Below are positions 1-8,236 of a DNA stretch of 64,000 nt, piece after piece. Each line of letters opens with the position of its first letter. The first letter of the stretch is position 1. The stretch covers positions 434,001-498,000 of the forward strand of contig NZ_FTPL01000001.1 in the NCBI RefSeq assembly GCF_900156305.1. The letters are read 5' to 3'. A model generated the notes under the pieces. The model saw only the letters and a list, made by a program, of their open reading frames with translations. It did not search any database and had not been told where the DNA came from. The position numbers and the translations under genes were made by a program. The DNA is from Edaphobacillus lindanitolerans. Lineage in GTDB: Bacteria > Bacillota > Bacilli > Bacillales_A > Planococcaceae.

Positions 1-1378
1 GACCGAGAAACAGGAACGATCCGATCGGCCGGTGCGGGTCTTTGATCCCGGATCTTGCCCGCCATACAGCCTCCGTGACGAGCCGGACGGCGTCATCCTG
101 TCCGATCACCCGCTTTTCCAGCGTCTCGCGCAGGCGGAGCAGCTTGTCCCGCTCGCCTTCGACAAGTTTCGCAACCGGAATTCCCGTCCATCGTGCGACA
201 ATTTCAGAAATCTCCTCTTCGGTCACTTCTTCCCGGAGCAGGCGGTTCTCCTCATCTGTGAGCGGCGCCTCCAGCTGCGCCAGCTCTTTTTCGGCCTGTG
301 GAATGCGGCCGTGCCTCAGTTCGGCCGCTTTGTTGAGGTCATACCGGTTCTCCGCGTCTTCAAGCTCCCGGCGGTAACGGTCCAGTTCCTCCCGCTTCGC
401 CTGGATTTCACGGATCGATTCTTTTTCCCGTTCCCAGCGATCACGCATGTCTGCGGTCGACGCCCGGAGTTCCTCAAGTTCTGCACGCAGGGCTTCAAGC
501 CGTGCCTTGCTCCGCTCGTCTTTTTCCATCATGAGCGCCTGTTCCTCGATCTCCAGCTGCATGATGCGGCGGGTCACTTCATCCAGCTCCTGCGGCATCG
601 AGTCGATTTCAGTCCGGATGAGCGCACAAGCCTCGTCGACCAGGTCAATCGCCTTGTCCGGCAGGAACCGCTCCGTCAGATACCGGTCTGACAGGGCCGC
701 CGCCGCCACGAGCGCACGGTCATGGATGCGGACCCCGTGATGAAGTTCATACCGTTCTTTCAGACCGCGCAGAATGGACACCGTGTCTTCGACGGAAGGC
801 TCGCGGACATACACCTGCTGGAACCGGCGCTCAAGCGCGGGATCTTTTTCGATATACATGCGATATTCGTCCAGCGTGGTGGCGCCGATGCAATGGAGTT
901 CTCCCCGCGCGAGCATCGGCTTCAGCATATTGCCTGCGTCCATCGATCCTTCGGTCCTTCCGGCACCGACAATTGTATGGAGCTCATCGATGAACAGGAT
1001 GATCTGCCCATCGCTGTCCTTCACCTGCCGGAGCACGCCTTTGAGCCGTTCCTCGAATTCCCCCCTGTACTTGGCACCGGCAACGAGCGCACTCATGTCC
1101 AGCTCATACAAATCCCGGTCCTTCAAACCTTCGGGGACGTCCTTCTTGACGATCCGCTGGGCAAGCCCTTCGACGATCGCCGTCTTTCCGACGCCCGGCT
1201 CGCCGATCAGAACCGGATTATTCTTTGTTTTTCTGGAAAGGATGCGGATCACGTCCCGGATTTCCTGGTCGCGGCCGATCACCGGGTCCATCTTCCCTTC
1301 CTTCACCTGCTCGATCAGATTCCGGCCGAATTGCTCGAGCGGACTTCTCTGATCCTCCTGCTGCATGTTCATCTGCAT
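1..1378 (-). CDS. clpB: ClpB-type AAA+ disaggregase, N-domain absent (3' end cut by window)
   Basis: Hsp100 ATPase that, with DnaK, pulls proteins out of aggregates. About 459 residues are visible: the first AAA+ domain (Walker A GEPGVGKT, Walker B IILFIDE, GAR loop region), the long coiled-coil middle domain typical of ClpB, and the beginning of the second AAA+ domain ending at GSFLFLG by the window edge. The ATG at 1378 sits 8 bases after a GGGGTGA ribosome site. The protein goes almost directly from MQMNMQQED into the NBD1 linker FGRNL, so the roughly 140-residue Clp N-domain of ordinary ClpB is missing; the upstream DNA holds a terminator, promoter and CtsR operator and has no room for it. 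Family call is firm, the missing N-domain is seen, its functional meaning is inferred. Confidence 0.9.
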   Translation of the reverse strand, partial: MQMNMQQEDQRSPLEQFGRNLIEQVKEGKMDPVIGRDQEIRDVIRILSRKTKNNPVLIGEPGVGKTAIVEGLAQRIVKKDVPEGLKDRDLYELDMSALVAGAKYRGEFEERLKGVLRQVKDSDGQIILFIDELHTIVGAGRTEGSMDAGNMLKPMLARGELHCIGATTLDEYRMYIEKDPALERRFQQVYVREPSVEDTVSILRGLKERYELHHGVRIHDRALVAAAALSDRYLTERFLPDKAIDLVDEACALIRTEIDSMPQELDEVTRRIMQLEIEEQALMMEKDERSKARLEALRAELEELRASTADMRDRWEREKESIREIQAKREELDRYRRELEDAENRYDLNKAAELRHGRIPQAEKELAQLEAPLTDEENRLLREEVTEEEISEIVARWTGIPVAKLVEGERDKLLRLRETLEKRVIGQDDAVRLVTEAVWRARSGIKDPHRPIGSFLFLG

Positions 1379-1417
1379 TTGCACATTCACCCCGTTTTGC
1401 CTAATGTCATCAACCTT

Positions 1418-1434
1418 TTTGACCATCTTTGACT
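1418..1434 (-). promoter_or_regulatory. CtsR operator of clpB
   Basis: The minus strand reads AGTCAAA-GAT-GGTCAAA, a full match to the CtsR direct heptad repeat (RGTCAAANANRGTCAAA). It lies at about +1 to +17 of the transcript predicted from the promoter just upstream, the classical position for CtsR repression of clp genes. Heat or protein stress would relieve it. Confidence 0.85.
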
Positions 1435-1440
1435 AATTCC

Positions 1441-1469
1441 ATTATATGCTATTCCCTTCACAGGGTAAA
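1441..1469 (-). promoter_or_regulatory. Sigma-A promoter of clpB
   Basis: Minus strand -35 TTTACC (1469-1464), 17-base spacer and -10 TATAAT (1446-1441). The predicted start falls on the first base of the CtsR box. Confidence 0.75.
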
Positions 1470-1540
1470 GTGAAACGCCGGGAGTCTGGGGCGTTCCGGA
1501 TCATGCAGCTGCCACCGGCCCGGTCATTGCCCTGCATATA

Positions 1541-1576
1541 AAAAACGCGGATCGCCTCTTTCGGGGATCCGCGTTT
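1541..1576 (-). terminator. Rho-independent terminator after yitW
   Basis: Perfect 12-base stem AAAACGCGGATC/GATCCGCGTTTT followed on the minus strand by a T run. It closes the yitV-yitW unit and insulates clpB. Confidence 0.85.
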
Positions 1577-1585
1577 TGATTATGA

Positions 1586-1894
1586 TCATCGCACGCCGAG
1601 TGCGATTTTTGCATAGCGGGACATCATGTCTTTCGACCATGGCGGGTTCCAGACGATGTTCACTTCAGTGTCTTTCACTTCCGGCAGTTCAGCCAGTTCA
1701 CGCTTGATGTTGTCGACGATCATCGGCCCGAGCGGGCAGCCGAGCGAAGTGAGGGTCATCGTCACATCGACTTTGCCGGCGTCGTCCATATCGATGTCAT
1801 AGACGAGTCCTAGATTGACGATATCGATGCCAAGCTCGGGATCGATGACATTCTCAAGCGCGCCCATGATGCTTTCTTTCATCTCTTGATCCAT
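1586..1894 (-). CDS. yitW: MIP18/DUF59 family Fe-S assembly factor (YitW/SufT-like)
   Basis: Small (102 aa) metal-sulfur cluster assembly factor of the DUF59/PaaD/SufT family, thought to help load Fe-S clusters on target proteins. The family signature is present: VIDPELGIDIVNLGLVYDI near the start and the conserved cysteine in LTSLGCPLGP, followed by a NPPWS motif at the C-terminus. I prefer the ATG at 1894 over an upstream in-frame ATG at 1930 because AAGGGG lies 7 bases before it. It follows yitV by about 50 bases on the same strand, the same pair as in B. subtilis, and is closed by a strong terminator. Confidence 0.9.
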   Translation of the reverse strand: MDQEMKESIMGALENVIDPELGIDIVNLGLVYDIDMDDAGKVDVTMTLTSLGCPLGPMIVDNIKRELAELPEVKDTEVNIVWNPPWSKDMMSRYAKIALGVR

Positions 1895-1943
1895 CGTGAT
1901 ACCCCTTCCGTTCCGTATTCCATTCATCATAACAGACCTGTGC

Positions 1944-2708
1944 TCAACCGTTCAAATGAGTTGCAAGCCAGTCCGTGCATTCAAGCATGCCCGTCCGGGA
2001 AACGGCATGTCCCGCAGAGCGGTCCGCGGTGAATTTCAGCCGGTCCGGCACATTCTCATAATCTTTCCTGCATGCTTCGATGAAATTGGCCGTCGGCTTG
2101 AACGGGACGGTTTCATCGTTCATCCCATGCCAGAAGTAGACCGGGCGCCCGGCAAGCGCCGTCCGGTCTTTCGTCAGGTCAAACCGGGCAAGCGTATCGA
2201 GCAGTGCCGTCCGCTCCCCGCCAGTAAGGGGAAGCTTGAATCCGCGGCTTTCATATTGGGCCATCTGGGCTTTCGACAGGTTGACATATCCGGGCGTGCC
2301 CATCATGACGCCTGCTGTGTCGATCCAGTCATACGCCTTCAGGCAGCCGAGTGTCTCAATGCCCCCCATCGAAGTTCCGGCGAGCCCGAATTTCTTTGCG
2401 TCCGGGAAGCGTCTTTGCAGCTCCGCCTTCAGTTTGCCGACTTCTTCGATTGTCGTGAGCACGGTCTCCCAGAAACGCAGGCTGAGCTGGACTTCGTCGA
2501 GTCCCTCTTCACGAACTCCGTGCAGATGGGCTTCGGGCAGCAAGACCCGGATGCCGCGCTTTGCCAGATTGTATGCATAGTGGAGGTTATGTTCTTTGGC
2601 GCTCGTGAATCCGTGCAGGAACATCGCGACGGGTGCCGATTCACCGCCGTCTTCCGGGTATACATGCAAAAGCGGGATTCCCGCCCAATGTTCTTCCTTG
2701 ATGAGCAT
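1944..2708 (-). CDS. yitV: alpha/beta-hydrolase, YitV-like esterase
   Basis: Cytoplasmic alpha/beta-hydrolase (254 aa) of the YitV esterase group; the natural substrate is unknown. The fold is visible through FLHGFTSAKE (oxyanion region), the nucleophile elbow GTSMGG, the acid in WHGMNDETVP and the histidine in SAGHAV, so the catalytic triad is complete. A GTG at 2717 is also in frame but has no spaced ribosome site; the ATG at 2708 lies 8 bases after AGGAAG and is preferred. No signal peptide or membrane segment. Located between yitU (divergent) and yitW as in B. subtilis. Confidence 0.88.
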   Translation of the reverse strand: MLIKEEHWAGIPLLHVYPEDGGESAPVAMFLHGFTSAKEHNLHYAYNLAKRGIRVLLPEAHLHGVREEGLDEVQLSLRFWETVLTTIEEVGKLKAELQRRFPDAKKFGLAGTSMGGIETLGCLKAYDWIDTAGVMMGTPGYVNLSKAQMAQYESRGFKLPLTGGERTALLDTLARFDLTKDRTALAGRPVYFWHGMNDETVPFKPTANFIEACRKDYENVPDRLKFTADRSAGHAVSRTGMLECTDWLATHLNG

Positions 2709-2918
2709 ATGCAGCACTTCCTGTTTTTTCTTTTATCCTAACAGACCCTGGATGAAAAACAAACCGGTCTGCCCGTCGGTTCGGCGGGACCGTCTGCCGT
2801 GAAGCGGGTGATCGCAGGAGACGGCAGCAGGCCCGTCCGGCAACACCGGCGGCGTGGCGGCCTTGCCGGCGGAATCGGCCCGGCATCCTTTAAACCAATG
2901 ACTTGCCGGGGGATTTTT

Positions 2919-2948
2919 TTGACTTGGGAGAAAGGGGAAGGATACACT
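2919..2948 (+). promoter_or_regulatory. Sigma-A-like promoter of the yitU operon
   Basis: TTGACT (2919-2924), 18-base spacer, TACACT (2943-2948). It lies about 30 bases before the yitU start codon and would drive yitU, the DegV protein and the CoA disulfide reductase. Confidence 0.55.
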
Positions 2949-2978
2949 CAATATAAGAGAAGAAGGGGGAATGCATCG

Positions 2979-3803
2979 ATGAAACAGCATTTGATCGTAC
3001 TCGACCTGGACGGAACCCTGCTGACTGATGAAAAGGTCATCTCAACCAAAACCGAACAGGCGCTGATGGCTGCAAAGGCGGAGGGCCACCTGGTCATGAT
3101 CGCGACGGGACGCCCTTACCGGGCAAGTGAGCCGTATTACCGGCAACTTGGCCTGGACTTGCCGATCGTCAACTTCAATGGCGCGTTCGTCCATCATCCG
3201 AAGGACCGCTCCTGGAAAACGATCCACGAGCCGATCAGCCTGCCCGTCGTGGGCGACGTGATGGAGTCGATCCAAGAATTCAATTTCCACAATATCGTGG
3301 CCGAAGTGCAGGATGATGTGTATGTTCACCAGCACGATGAGAAACTGCTCAACATCTTTACAATGGGCGACCCGAAGGTCACGGTCGGTGATCTCCGTTC
3401 GTATTTGAAAGACAATCCGACAAGCCTGCTCATCCATCCGGATGCCAAAGACGCGGACCGGATCCGGGAACGGCTCGGCGAAGTCCATGCGGAAGCCGTC
3501 GACCACCGCCGCTGGGGTGCTCCATGGCACGTCATCGAAATTATCCGCCACGGGCTGAACAAGGCGGTCGGACTGTCCGCCGTCGCCGGCTGGGTCGGCG
3601 TTCCGCGTGACCGGATCATCGCGTTCGGAGACGAGGACAATGACCTGGAAATGATTGAATATGCGGGAACGGGCGTCGCGATGGGCAATGCCATCGATGA
3701 CCTGAAGACGATCGCTGATGAAGTGACCGGAACGAACAACGAGGACGGGATTGCCGCCGTCCTCGAAGAACGGCTGAAGCTGAAGCTTGCCAGCCGGATC
3801 TGA
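2979..3803 (+). CDS. yitU: Cof-type HAD phosphatase (YitU-like)
   Basis: HAD-superfamily type IIB phosphatase of 274 aa, probably acting on small phosphorylated metabolites (flavin or sugar phosphates in characterised relatives). Motif I is DLDGTLLTD right after the start, motif II ATGRPY, motif III lysine in GLNKAVGL, motif IV FGDEDNDLEM. The ATG at 2979 is chosen because AAGGGGG precedes it by 9 bases and motif I then sits at the usual N-terminal position; the open frame continues upstream to 2799 without a ribosome site. Followed by a DegV-family gene after 12 bases. Confidence 0.92.
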   Translation: MKQHLIVLDLDGTLLTDEKVISTKTEQALMAAKAEGHLVMIATGRPYRASEPYYRQLGLDLPIVNFNGAFVHHPKDRSWKTIHEPISLPVVGDVMESIQEFNFHNIVAEVQDDVYVHQHDEKLLNIFTMGDPKVTVGDLRSYLKDNPTSLLIHPDAKDADRIRERLGEVHAEAVDHRRWGAPWHVIEIIRHGLNKAVGLSAVAGWVGVPRDRIIAFGDEDNDLEMIEYAGTGVAMGNAIDDLKTIADEVTGTNNEDGIAAVLEERLKLKLASRI

Positions 3804-3815
3804 GGAGGAAGCCAA

Positions 3816-4691
3816 ATGAAGTTGTATGCAGACAGCGCAACCGATCTGCCTCTTGCGTTTTTCCGGGAGCATGATGTGGAACTGATCCCCCTCCATGTGG
3901 AGATCGGCGGCGCCAGCTACAGGGACATCGTGGAAATCGATTCAAAAGAGATTTTCCGGAAGATCCGGGGCGGCGACCGGCCGAAGACATCCCAAGCCTC
4001 CCCGGAAGAATTCATCGGGCAGTGGGAATCGCTTGCCCGCTCCGGCGAGAAAGGCCTGTACATCGCCTTTTCGTCCGAGCTGTCGGGCACTTATTCGACG
4101 GCGGTCATGATGAGGGACCAGGTGATGGGCGATCATCCAGGACTCGATCTTGAGATCATTGACACGAAATGTGCATCGCTCGGATACGGTCTGCTGCTGA
4201 TTGAAGCGGCCCGCCTGCGGGAAGAAGGAAGGGAACGGGACGAGATCGCGGATGCCATCCGGCAGATGGCTGCGCGGATGGTCCATCTGTTTACGGTCGA
4301 AGACCTCGATTATCTGGCGAAGGGCGGCAGATTGTCCAGGGCAGGCGCCTTCATCGGCGGCCTTCTGAACATCAAGCCGCTCCTTCATGTCGAGGACGGA
4401 AAACTCGTCCCGATCGAAAAACACCGGGGCCGCAAGAAGGTGTTCCAGCGCATGAATGCGCTCATGGGAGAACGGGGCAGCGGACTTTCCCGGCAGCGGG
4501 TGGCGATCAGTCACGGCGATGACGAAGAAGCCGCGCTTGCCCTGAAATCACTGATCGAGGAAACGCATCAACCCGAATCAGTCGATATTCACATGATCGG
4601 CTCCGTCATCGGCTCGCATGCCGGGCCGGGGACGATTGCCCTCTTTTTCCAGGACCTTGAGGCGGGGCCCGAATCTCTTCAGAAAGGATGA
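3816..4691 (+). CDS. DegV family fatty-acid-binding protein
   Basis: DegV/FakB-type protein (291 aa) that binds a fatty acid in a cleft between its two domains; in other Firmicutes such proteins hand fatty acids to FakA kinase for phospholipid synthesis. Seen: N-terminal YADSATDLP, KTSQASPEEF, SSELSGTYS, and the C-terminal VEDLDYLAKGGRLSRAGAFIGGLLNIKPLL block typical of the family (shown here only as a short description of conserved stretches). GGAGG precedes the ATG. Its stop overlaps the start of the next gene (ATGA), so the two are translationally coupled. A second, diverged paralogue lies at 35.1-35.9 kb. Confidence 0.9.
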   Translation: MKLYADSATDLPLAFFREHDVELIPLHVEIGGASYRDIVEIDSKEIFRKIRGGDRPKTSQASPEEFIGQWESLARSGEKGLYIAFSSELSGTYSTAVMMRDQVMGDHPGLDLEIIDTKCASLGYGLLLIEAARLREEGRERDEIADAIRQMAARMVHLFTVEDLDYLAKGGRLSRAGAFIGGLLNIKPLLHVEDGKLVPIEKHRGRKKVFQRMNALMGERGSGLSRQRVAISHGDDEEAALALKSLIEETHQPESVDIHMIGSVIGSHAGPGTIALFFQDLEAGPESLQKG

Positions 4692-6052
4692 AGCCATTGA
4701 ACATCGTGGTCATCGGAGCAGTTGCGGGAGGCGCGACCGTCTCCTCCCAGCTGCGCAGGTTCCTGCCTGATGCCAACATCACCGTCATCGGAAAAGACAG
4801 CCGGATGGGCTTCGCCACGTGCGGGATGCCTTACGTGCTCGGCGGACTTGTCGAAAGCATGGATTCGCTCGTCTCTGTGACACCCGAGCTTTTCAGGGAC
4901 AAGAAATCAATCGACGTCAGGCTGCGCCATGAGGCGACTGAAATCGACCGCCCGGGCAAGAAAGTGATCGTGAGGGACCTGGACAGCGGCGAAACGGAAG
5001 CCCTCCCCTACGACAAGCTCGTGCTGTCGCCGGGCGGCTCGGCGAGGACACCGGAAATACCGGGGTCGCCGTCGATTCCGGTGTTCACGCTCCGTCACTT
5101 CGACGACATGGCCGAATTCGAGAATTACCTGGAAAGGACCCATCCTCAGCGCGGACTCGTGATCGGCGGCGGCTTCATCGGCGTGGAACTGGCTGAAAAC
5201 TTCCGCCAGCTCGGCATTCACACTGAACTCGTTGAGCATCATGGCCGCATCATGCCCATTTCCGATCCGGACATGAGCGGACTGCTCGAACAGGAGATGA
5301 AAGAGAACGGCGTCGTCCTCCACCTCGGAAGGGAAGTCCGTTCGGTCACGGGTGACCGGGTATGCCTTGACGACGGCTCCGAATTCCGTGCAGATTTCAT
5401 CGCGGCTGCGGTCGGCCTCGTGCCGAACACGGAGCTCGCCGAAGAAGCCGGCCTCACGATCGGGCCGACCGGCGGCATCGCGACAGATCCATTCATGAGG
5501 ACAAGCGATCCGGACATCTATGCGATCGGGGACGCGGCGGAAGGCCGGGACTGGTTCACCGGCAAGCCGAAGCGGGTGCCGCTCGCCTGGAGCACGCACA
5601 GGGAAGCGTTCATCGCCGCCAATCATATCGCCGGGGGCAACACGGAGATGGACGGGCTTCTCGGCACGTCGATCACCAAGCTCTTCTCCCTCACGGCCGG
5701 CATGACCGGTATGTCGGAACAGATGCTCAAAGAGGAAAACATGGCCTTCAAGACCATCATCCATGAGAGCCGGTCAAATGCGGGATACTTTCCCGGCAAC
5801 GGAAAACTCCGGCTGAAGATTCATTACGACCCGGACACCCGTCTGATCCTCGGTGCCCAGGCCGTCGGCGAGAAGGGCGCGGACAAACGGATCGACATCA
5901 TCGCCACCGCCATCCGCGGCCGCATGACGATGGACGATCTGGCCGCGATTGAAATCGCGTATTCCCCCGCCTACAGTTCTCCGAAGGATCCGGTCAATAT
6001 GGCCGGATACAAATCGATGGACCGGCCGGGGAACCGCACAGACGGGAAATAA
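4688..6052 (+). CDS. cdr: CoA-disulfide reductase family FAD/NAD(P) oxidoreductase
   Basis: Flavoprotein of 454 aa in the single-cysteine coenzyme A disulfide reductase group, which keeps the CoA thiol pool reduced where glutathione is absent. Evidence: N-terminal FAD-binding VIGAVAGGAT, the redox cysteine C45 in FATCGMPY, the NAD(P)-binding GLVIGGGFIGVE, YAIGDA for FAD, and a C-terminal dimerisation domain ending in AYSPAYSSPKDPVN with the tyrosines used by the partner subunit. There is no CXXXXC pair, which separates it from glutathione or lipoamide dehydrogenases. Start overlaps the stop of the DegV gene. NADH oxidase activity is an alternative for this fold. Confidence 0.85.
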   Translation: MKPLNIVVIGAVAGGATVSSQLRRFLPDANITVIGKDSRMGFATCGMPYVLGGLVESMDSLVSVTPELFRDKKSIDVRLRHEATEIDRPGKKVIVRDLDSGETEALPYDKLVLSPGGSARTPEIPGSPSIPVFTLRHFDDMAEFENYLERTHPQRGLVIGGGFIGVELAENFRQLGIHTELVEHHGRIMPISDPDMSGLLEQEMKENGVVLHLGREVRSVTGDRVCLDDGSEFRADFIAAAVGLVPNTELAEEAGLTIGPTGGIATDPFMRTSDPDIYAIGDAAEGRDWFTGKPKRVPLAWSTHREAFIAANHIAGGNTEMDGLLGTSITKLFSLTAGMTGMSEQMLKEENMAFKTIIHESRSNAGYFPGNGKLRLKIHYDPDTRLILGAQAVGEKGADKRIDIIATAIRGRMTMDDLAAIEIAYSPAYSSPKDPVNMAGYKSMDRPGNRTDGK

Positions 6053-6053
6053 A

Positions 6054-6088
6054 AAACCATCCGCCCCGATAATGGGGACGGATGGTTT
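6054..6088 (-). terminator. Terminator after the amylase-like gene
   Basis: Long stem AAACCATCCG.CCC / GGG.CGGATGGTTT; on the minus strand it is followed by TTTTTT, so it serves the convergent minus-strand gene at 6129. Confidence 0.75.
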
Positions 6089-6095
6089 GATAGAA

Positions 6096-6126
6096 AGCGC
6101 CCGGCCGCATCGGCGGCACGGGGGCT
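6096..6126 (+). terminator. Terminator of the yitU-degV-cdr operon
   Basis: Imperfect stem AGC.CCCG...CGGG.GCT with an inner GCCG/CGGC, followed on the plus strand by TTTTT (6126-6130). Confidence 0.65.
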
Positions 6127-6128
6127 TT

Positions 6129-7586
6129 TTATTTTGCTTTTGCTTCATCGGCCCGTCGCTGGCGTCCTCTCCGCCAGACTTGCCAGATGAACAGGAGGAA
6201 AATCGTATAGACGAGGATGGCCGCGATAATATACGGGATGTTCAGCCCCTTGTCCTCTTCGACGATGAACATATCGGCCGTTTCCCGGTCAAGTACGATC
6301 CGGTAGTCTCCCCGGTCGGCCTGGCGGATGAGGTCACTTCCGAACAGCGCCCGGAGCGTCTTGTCTCCGCCCCCCACCTTTTCCTGAGGGATGTCGACCC
6401 GCTGCGTCTCACTCGTGTTGTTGAGCGCGATGATCCACGTTTCATCCTCGGTATAGCGTCTGTAGACGATCATGCCTTTTTCGTTGTAAAGGAGTTCATA
6501 ATCGCCCGTCCGGAGGGTCTCCGACTTATTCCGGAGCTCATTGACGTTGGCGATATGATCTTTCAGGTCCTCATCCGCCTTGAAATCATGGTTCGGATGA
6601 TTCCCGTGATGGCCGGTCCCCGCCTCGGCCACTTCGGAGCCGTAAGTCATGATCGGGACGCCGGGAAGCGTGAACAACGCTGTTGCGGCCACTTTCCACC
6701 GGGTCGGCGGGAACATTCGCTTTTCCACCATTTCCGCGGTGAACCGGTCCCCCTCAAGCGTGTCGAAGAACAGCAGGCTCGGCGGATCGGTCGGTTCGAT
6801 CCCTTCCAGCACCGAGGAGTTCGGGTCCATTTCTGAAAACACCTGCTTCAGAATGGCGTTTTCCCCGGTATTGTAAGAGAGGTCGAATTCAGCGCCCGAC
6901 GGTTCATCCGAAAAGACGAGCAGGTCTTTCTTCTCTGCCTTGACGGCCCGGATCAGTTCGTTCAGGAATGCTGCGTCCCCTTCTCCGAACCGGGTGAGCC
7001 GCAGTCCGTCAACCCCTGTTTTCTTCACAAAGGAGACGGCCGCTCCGATCAGCGCCTCCCTCACTTCGGGCTTTTCGATGTTCCAGCTGACGGTTCCGTC
7101 CGGATTGCGGACCGCCCAGTCCTCATGATCGGTCGTCCACACATGATGTGCACTCACTTGCCCGACCGGAAAGTCTGCATAGATGTCCATGTTTTGTTTA
7201 TGGAACTCACTGATGAGCCCGGAGAGCTCCTTCTCGGTGCCGAACCGGTCCTCGATCGAGCCGTAGTCCAGCACGCCGTGGCCGTCATACGTGTCCGTTG
7301 AAAAGATGGGACCGATTGAAACGGCGGTAAAGCCCATCGACTGGATATAATCTCTTTTTTTGATCAACCCTGCGAAGTCGCCGCCCGAAAAGGCATCCGG
7401 ATCGGCAGGATCTGCGTCCTGGTCATTCGCCGGTGTGCCGTTGAAGAAACGGTCGACGAGTGTGTCATAAATGGTGCCGTCAAATGTCGGGTCGCCGGAT
7501 GCCGGCGCTGCGGATGCGGAAGGTGTCCAGGCAGCTGCCCCGATGATGATTGCTGCGGAAAGTGCAGCGAGTGATTGTTTGATCAA
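6129..7586 (-). CDS. membrane-anchored GH13 (alpha-amylase)-like protein, catalytic residues degenerate
   Basis: Secreted, C-terminally anchored protein of 485 aa with an alpha-amylase-type barrel. Layout: signal peptide (about 1-26, ending SASA), GH13 N-terminal strand TIYDTLVDRFFNG, barrel to about 360, all-beta C domain, one transmembrane helix near 445-468 and a short Arg-rich tail. The TTG at 7586 is chosen because GAGGAGG precedes it by 8 bases and it starts exactly at the signal peptide. Conserved region II reads GLRLTRF with T198 where the nucleophile Asp belongs, and the HD pair of region IV is replaced (LLFFDTLEGD), although a Glu (E228) sits near the acid/base position. It is therefore probably not a normal hydrolase; carbohydrate binding or wall function is inference. 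Monocistronic. Confidence 0.75.
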   Translation of the reverse strand: MIKQSLAALSAAIIIGAAAWTPSASAAPASGDPTFDGTIYDTLVDRFFNGTPANDQDADPADPDAFSGGDFAGLIKKRDYIQSMGFTAVSIGPIFSTDTYDGHGVLDYGSIEDRFGTEKELSGLISEFHKQNMDIYADFPVGQVSAHHVWTTDHEDWAVRNPDGTVSWNIEKPEVREALIGAAVSFVKKTGVDGLRLTRFGEGDAAFLNELIRAVKAEKKDLLVFSDEPSGAEFDLSYNTGENAILKQVFSEMDPNSSVLEGIEPTDPPSLLFFDTLEGDRFTAEMVEKRMFPPTRWKVAATALFTLPGVPIMTYGSEVAEAGTGHHGNHPNHDFKADEDLKDHIANVNELRNKSETLRTGDYELLYNEKGMIVYRRYTEDETWIIALNNTSETQRVDIPQEKVGGGDKTLRALFGSDLIRQADRGDYRIVLDRETADMFIVEEDKGLNIPYIIAAILVYTIFLLFIWQVWRRGRQRRADEAKAK

Positions 7587-7755
7587 CGCAAGTGCCTCCT
7601 CTGTTGCCATCACCCGTTATTTTATCACTCCCCGAAGAGCCCTGCGACCGGAATTCCCGGGGCAGTCCGGAATTCTGCAGAAATTCGTCGGAAATGTGAA
7701 AAATGGCGGGTGCGGGGGCATCCCGTCCTTCGATGCGTCCATTCATTCCATAAAA

Positions 7756-7787
7756 AATCCGGAAGCGGGATGAACCGCTTCCGGATT
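7756..7787 (-). terminator. Terminator after yisL
   Basis: Perfect 13-base stem AATCCGGAAGCGG / CCGCTTCCGGATT, followed on the minus strand by TTTTTT. Confidence 0.9.
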
Positions 7788-7794
7788 ACCGGGA

Positions 7795-8166
7795 TCAGAA
7801 GAACTTCATGCCGACCGGCAGCTTGAAGCCGAGGAACATGGTCACGAGGAGGCTGATGAAGAACAGCACCCACATGACGGTGACCGGCTTGTTTTTGTTC
7901 TGGCGGACGAGCGTCATTTCCATGAAGCCGATCGTCAGGATTCCCATCAGGAACTTGATGCCGTACAGCATCGCGTCCGAGCTGGACCATTTAAAGAACA
8001 GGAATGCGCCGCTCACAATGATGAGAATATAGAACAGCCGAAGGATCATATGGACAATCTTCCGTCCCTTCGTCCCTTTCGCCATGACGGCGGCGATGAG
8101 GAACAGGATGATCCCGACCACCCAAGTGAAGATATGAAGATGTGTAGTATCCGTGAATACGCCCAA
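7795..8166 (-). CDS. yisL: YisL family (UPF0344/DUF1516) membrane protein
   Basis: Small integral membrane protein (123 aa) with four hydrophobic helices spread over the whole length (about 10-28, 38-58, 64-82, 95-115) and positive loops. Length, topology and sequence (GVFTDTTHLH at the N-terminus, GFMEMTL in the third helix) match the YisL family found throughout Bacillales; no function is established. Neighbouring yisK is also its neighbour in B. subtilis. A strong terminator follows directly. Confidence 0.85.
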   Translation of the reverse strand: MGVFTDTTHLHIFTWVVGIILFLIAAVMAKGTKGRKIVHMILRLFYILIIVSGAFLFFKWSSSDAMLYGIKFLMGILTIGFMEMTLVRQNKNKPVTVMWVLFFISLLVTMFLGFKLPVGMKFF

Positions 8167-8236
8167 CTTGTCACCTCATTTACTATGATTGCCCTTCTAT
8201 CCTATCATAGCTTTCCGATCCGTTCACGCATGGAGG

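Noticed and set aside
32-1432. Plus-strand open frames at the left edge
   Set aside because: They are antisense to the clpB gene, which is clearly coding on the minus strand.
1544-1574. Inverted repeat as an insertion-element end
   Set aside because: It has the stem, loop and T run of a terminator and no transposase nearby.
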